A stretch of DNA of 24,211 bases from JACOZM01 sp035289385 (GTDB lineage Archaea; Nanobdellota; Nanobdellia; Woesearchaeales; GW2011-AR9): assembly GCA_035289385.1 (NCBI GenBank), contig DATDXI010000035.1, positions 1 to 24,211 of the forward strand, read 5' to 3'. This document shows positions 22,396 to 24,211 of the stretch, in pieces; positions within the stretch are counted from its first letter, which is position 1, and each line of letters begins with the position of its first letter. The position numbers and the translations under genes were made by a program. The notes under the pieces were generated by a model, which saw only the letters and a list, made by a program, of their open reading frames with translations, did not search any database and was not told the DNA's origin.

Positions 22396-22405
22396 CTATT
22401 TAAAG
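22396..22405 (-). promoter_or_regulatory. TATA box of the DUF333-type gene
   Basis: On the minus strand CTTTAAATAG is about 26 bases upstream of the ATG at 22374 and supports that start as leaderless. It lies inside the inverted-repeat cassette. Confidence 0.5.
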
Positions 22406-22496
22406 ATTCTCATAACTTCAACTCCAATTAAAACTAAATAATCAATAAAGATTGTGTTTGCTAAATCTTGTTCTTGTTTTTGCTAAACTTCTTGCC

Positions 22497-22605
22497 GTGC
22501 CGAAATTCATCAATTCTGTTACTTAGAAGAGGAGATTGCTACGTCCTTTCTCAACTTGCTCCGCTAACGCTCCGCACCCCTACATAAAGTAGGGGGCACA
22601 TAACA
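22497..22605. repeat. Right arm of the imperfect inverted repeat, with a GC-rich insert
   Basis: Blocks GTGCCGAAATTC (22497-22508), AGGAGATTGCT (22530-22540), GTCCTTTCTCAA (22543-22554) and GCACATAACA (22596-22605) mirror the left arm. Between the last two blocks are about 41 bases absent from the left arm, holding a direct repeat GCTCCGC-TAAC-GCTCCGC (22558-22575) and a hairpin CCCCTAC-ATAAA-GTAGGGG (22577-22595). Confidence 0.65.
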
Positions 22606-22609
22606 TCGT

Positions 22610-22686
22610 TAACTTCAATTTTTCCCGCGCTTTCGTAGAACTACTTCCTTCTTTAACATGACACTATTAGAGAAAATTCCGCCACA
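22610..22686. repeat. Left arm of a perfect 77-bp inverted repeat
   Basis: These 77 bases (from TAACTTCAATTTTTCCCG to AAAATTCCGCCACA) are the exact reverse complement of 24135-24211. The inner edges diverge directly after GCCACA (TTCC against GTTG), so the inner limit is sharp. The outer limit is unknown because the right arm reaches the window end. Confidence 0.95.
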
Positions 22687-22726
22687 TTCCTTCCCAATTT
22701 CGATGAAAATTGAAACTATAACAATG

Positions 22727-22735
22727 TTTATATAG
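22727..22735 (+). promoter_or_regulatory. TATA box of the small membrane protein gene
   Basis: TTTATATAG is centred 26 bases before the ATG at 22757, inside the 77-bp repeats. No ribosome site is seen, so the transcript is probably leaderless. Confidence 0.55.
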
Positions 22736-22756
22736 AAGACAATCTCTCATTAGAGC

Positions 22757-23116
22757 ATGAGACTAACGAGAGGAACAACTATCTCTTTAATTTTTGTTGC
22801 CTTAGTCGTGATATTACAAATATGGTATGCAACAACTTCAGCATGTCCAGCAGATACGGTTTCTAAATTTCAATGTTGGGGACCAAGAGGGATTAATTTT
22901 TGGGGTTTAAACATTAACATAGGATATGTTAAGACACAATTGTTTACTACATTGTTTGTGCTAGCTATTGCTTTGGTAATCCCTATAGTCGTCAGTAAAA
23001 TCAAAGTTGATAAACCAAAAGAAAAATTAGTTAATCTGGGGCTGTTCTTATTCTCAATATTTTACATAGTAACTTCATTATTTATTTTATTTTCCCAAAT
23101 GGGAATTAAGTACTAA
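22757..23116 (+). CDS. Small membrane protein in the inverted-repeat cassette
   Basis: No family recognised. The 119 residues include three membrane helices, about 8-28 (TTISLIFVALVVILQIWYA), 60-82 (QLFTTLFVLAIALVIPIVVS) and 92-115 (LGLFLFSIFYIVTSLFILFS). Between the first two is a loop with two Cys (SACPADTVSKFQCWGPRG), likely outside the cell and able to form a disulfide. A basic KIKVDKPKEK loop follows the second helix, on the inner side. Its own TATA box lies inside the cassette. It converges with the Fic gene, the stops being 16 bases apart. A functional link to Fic is possible but not shown. Confidence 0.75.
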   Translation: MRLTRGTTISLIFVALVVILQIWYATTSACPADTVSKFQCWGPRGINFWGLNINIGYVKTQLFTTLFVLAIALVIPIVVSKIKVDKPKEKLVNLGLFLFSIFYIVTSLFILFSQMGIKY

Positions 23117-23118
23117 TT

Positions 23119-23129
23119 GTGCCCATACA
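23119..23129. repeat. 11-bp inverted repeat, copy 1, beside the Fic gene
   Basis: GTGCCCATACA, the exact reverse complement of 24084-24094. It lies just past the 3' end of the Fic frame, between the two convergent stop codons. Confidence 0.6.
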
Positions 23130-23132
23130 CCA

Positions 23133-24077
23133 TTATTCTTTCTTTTCTTTGTGCCCGTAACTTCTCACTTGGTCAATAATCAACTGTAACATTCTAGTTA
23201 TATACTCTCTAAAATTCTCCTTATCAGCTTCTTCCAACGTCATATAATACTCTTCTCGTTTCTCAAATGGAATAAAGAACATCGGATAACCATTCTTCAT
23301 CAAAATCCAGTTCATTATTGTCCGAGAAGTCCTGCCATTTCCATCTTCAAATGGATGAATCCAGGTTAGTTTAGCATGAATCATTGTAGCCAACTCAAAT
23401 GGATGCAATTTGTGCTTATTGGCACTATACCATTTGTACATATTCAACAAATGCTTCTTTACCTCTTCGTTTGGAGGAGGAACATGCTTCGAACCTTCAA
23501 TTTGAACATCAAAAAATCTAATTCTTCCCCCATAAACAACACCAGTGTTTTTAGTTAAAATACCATTTACTTTCTCTAATAATCTGTTGTTTAGTTCTCC
23601 TTTATACTCCTTCAAGAATTCTAAACATTCTTTCCCATTAACGGCTTCGTGATAATCAGAAGCTCGTACACCTGAGGGGAGGACTTTATCTTTGAGAATA
23701 AGAGCTGTTTGCCTTAGAGTAAGCCTGTTTCCCTCTATAGCATTGCTATGGTAGGTAAACCGAATAACAAAATCATCATAGAGCTTATTTTTGAGGCTTT
23801 CTGGGGTTTTCCTTAACCACTCTTTGTAGCCTTCTTTAAGATCCTGAAGTGTTTCAGCATCTTCCTCACCAAGAAAAGAATATTCTGATTTTTTCAGCCC
23901 TTCCTGTTCAATTTGCTTTTCAATCTGTTCTGCGTACTTCTGAATTTCTGATTTTGTCGGTTTTTTATCTCCAATATATACTCTAATTTTTTTCCATTTG
24001 TTGATAGCAACCCTAATATTTTTAGTGAGGTAATAATATTCTTTTTCCCCTCGTTTTATTATCTCAACGTATGTCAT
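23133..24077 (-). CDS. fic: Fic-domain protein, class II (N-terminal inhibitory motif)
   Basis: The 314-residue protein has the full Fic motif HPFEDGNGR (residues 241-249): catalytic His, acidic metal ligand, and Arg for phosphate binding. Such enzymes usually transfer AMP from ATP to Ser, Thr or Tyr of target proteins. SNAIEG at 111-116 fits the inhibitory motif (S/T)-x3-E-(G/N); with this motif placed before the Fic core, the protein belongs to class II, kept inactive until the Glu is displaced. The flap region is around IRFFDVQIEGSKHVPP. The first 60 residues are a separate charged domain (RGEKEYYYLTKNIRVAINKW), perhaps a target or DNA/RNA contact. A TATA box at 24099-24109 gives a leaderless start. 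No antitoxin gene is adjacent except the membrane protein. Confidence 0.92.
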   Translation of the reverse strand: MTYVEIIKRGEKEYYYLTKNIRVAINKWKKIRVYIGDKKPTKSEIQKYAEQIEKQIEQEGLKKSEYSFLGEEDAETLQDLKEGYKEWLRKTPESLKNKLYDDFVIRFTYHSNAIEGNRLTLRQTALILKDKVLPSGVRASDYHEAVNGKECLEFLKEYKGELNNRLLEKVNGILTKNTGVVYGGRIRFFDVQIEGSKHVPPPNEEVKKHLLNMYKWYSANKHKLHPFELATMIHAKLTWIHPFEDGNGRTSRTIMNWILMKNGYPMFFIPFEKREEYYMTLEEADKENFREYITRMLQLIIDQVRSYGHKEKKE

Positions 24078-24083
24078 AAGAGA

Positions 24084-24094
24084 TGTATGGGCAC
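24084..24094. repeat. 11-bp inverted repeat, copy 2, in the Fic leader
   Basis: TGTATGGGCAC is the reverse complement of 23119-23129. It sits between the Fic TATA box and start codon, where a bound protein could block transcription. Confidence 0.6.
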
Positions 24095-24098
24095 ATAA

Positions 24099-24109
24099 CT
24101 ATTTAAAAC
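24099..24109 (-). promoter_or_regulatory. TATA box of the Fic gene
   Basis: On the minus strand TTTTAAATAG lies about 26 bases before the ATG at 24077. It is within the 77-bp repeats, so the gene carries its own promoter whatever the cassette orientation. Confidence 0.5.
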
Positions 24110-24134
24110 TTTCGTTAAAAAGTGCACTTACAAC

Positions 24135-24211
24135 TGTGGCGGAATTTTCTCTAATAGTGTCATGTTAAAGAAGGAAGTAGTTCTACGAAAGCGCGGGAAA
24201 AATTGAAGTTA
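24135..24211. repeat. Right arm of the 77-bp inverted repeat (runs off the window)
   Basis: Exact reverse complement of 22610-22686 without a mismatch. The match continues to the last base of the window, so the arm may be longer. No target-site duplication can be judged from here. Confidence 0.95.

Noticed and set aside
24166..24211. A short reading MLKKEVVLRKRGKN inside the 77-bp repeat
   Set aside because: Only 14 codons, with a stop still inside the repeat in both copies, and no ribosome site; too weak to call a gene.
1..24211. CRISPR array or cas genes
   Set aside because: No regularly spaced short repeats and no Cas motifs were seen on either strand.

Overview
The window reads as a chromosomal segment of an archaeon, most likely a DPANN-type lineage (Woesearchaeota/Pacearchaeota-like; this placement is an inference). 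The signs are an archaeal GINS51 replication factor, Bud32 of KEOPS, a NurA-type nuclease, an Lhr-type helicase, an AbrB-PhoU regulator, a tRNA with introns, A/T-rich TATA boxes about 26 bp before many start codons (apparently leaderless mRNAs), and GGTG/GGAGG-type ribosome sites on other genes.

Layout. 1-3700: the tail of a phospholipase-D-type protein, a ParA/Soj ATPase, a YiiX-like papain-fold protein, an unknown 154-residue protein and a NurA-like nuclease. 3805-4027: two adjacent minus-strand tRNA genes, Thr(GGU) and Leu(UAA); the Leu gene appears to carry two introns, one in the anticodon loop and one in the T loop. 4136-7275: an APH-type kinase followed by a CYTH-like protein, then an AbrB-PhoU regulator that diverges from two small proteins. 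7802-8116: a gene-free stretch whose central 160 bases fold into a nested structure of unknown identity. 8117-19436: mostly core and housekeeping genes (membrane protein, PIN protein, DUF1003, thioredoxin, a possible membrane-anchored metalloprotease, Bud32, MnmC-like methyltransferase, GINS51, radical SAM protein, Lhr helicase, phosphatase-like protein).

19428-24211 looks like accessory DNA. A KilA-N protein, a tyrosine recombinase with all catalytic residues and a 58-residue protein lie in one leftward set. Next to them is a structured, gene-free region with a perfect 10-6-10 dyad resembling a Xer/dif site. Two cassettes then stand back to back, each between inverted repeats. The first holds a secreted cysteine-rich DUF333-type protein between imperfect repeats. 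The second holds a small membrane protein and a Fic enzyme between perfect inverted repeats of at least 77 bp, with the right arm running off the window end. No transposase is seen. The Fic cassette and the recombinase with its dif-like site are the most unusual parts of the window; any working link between them is speculation.
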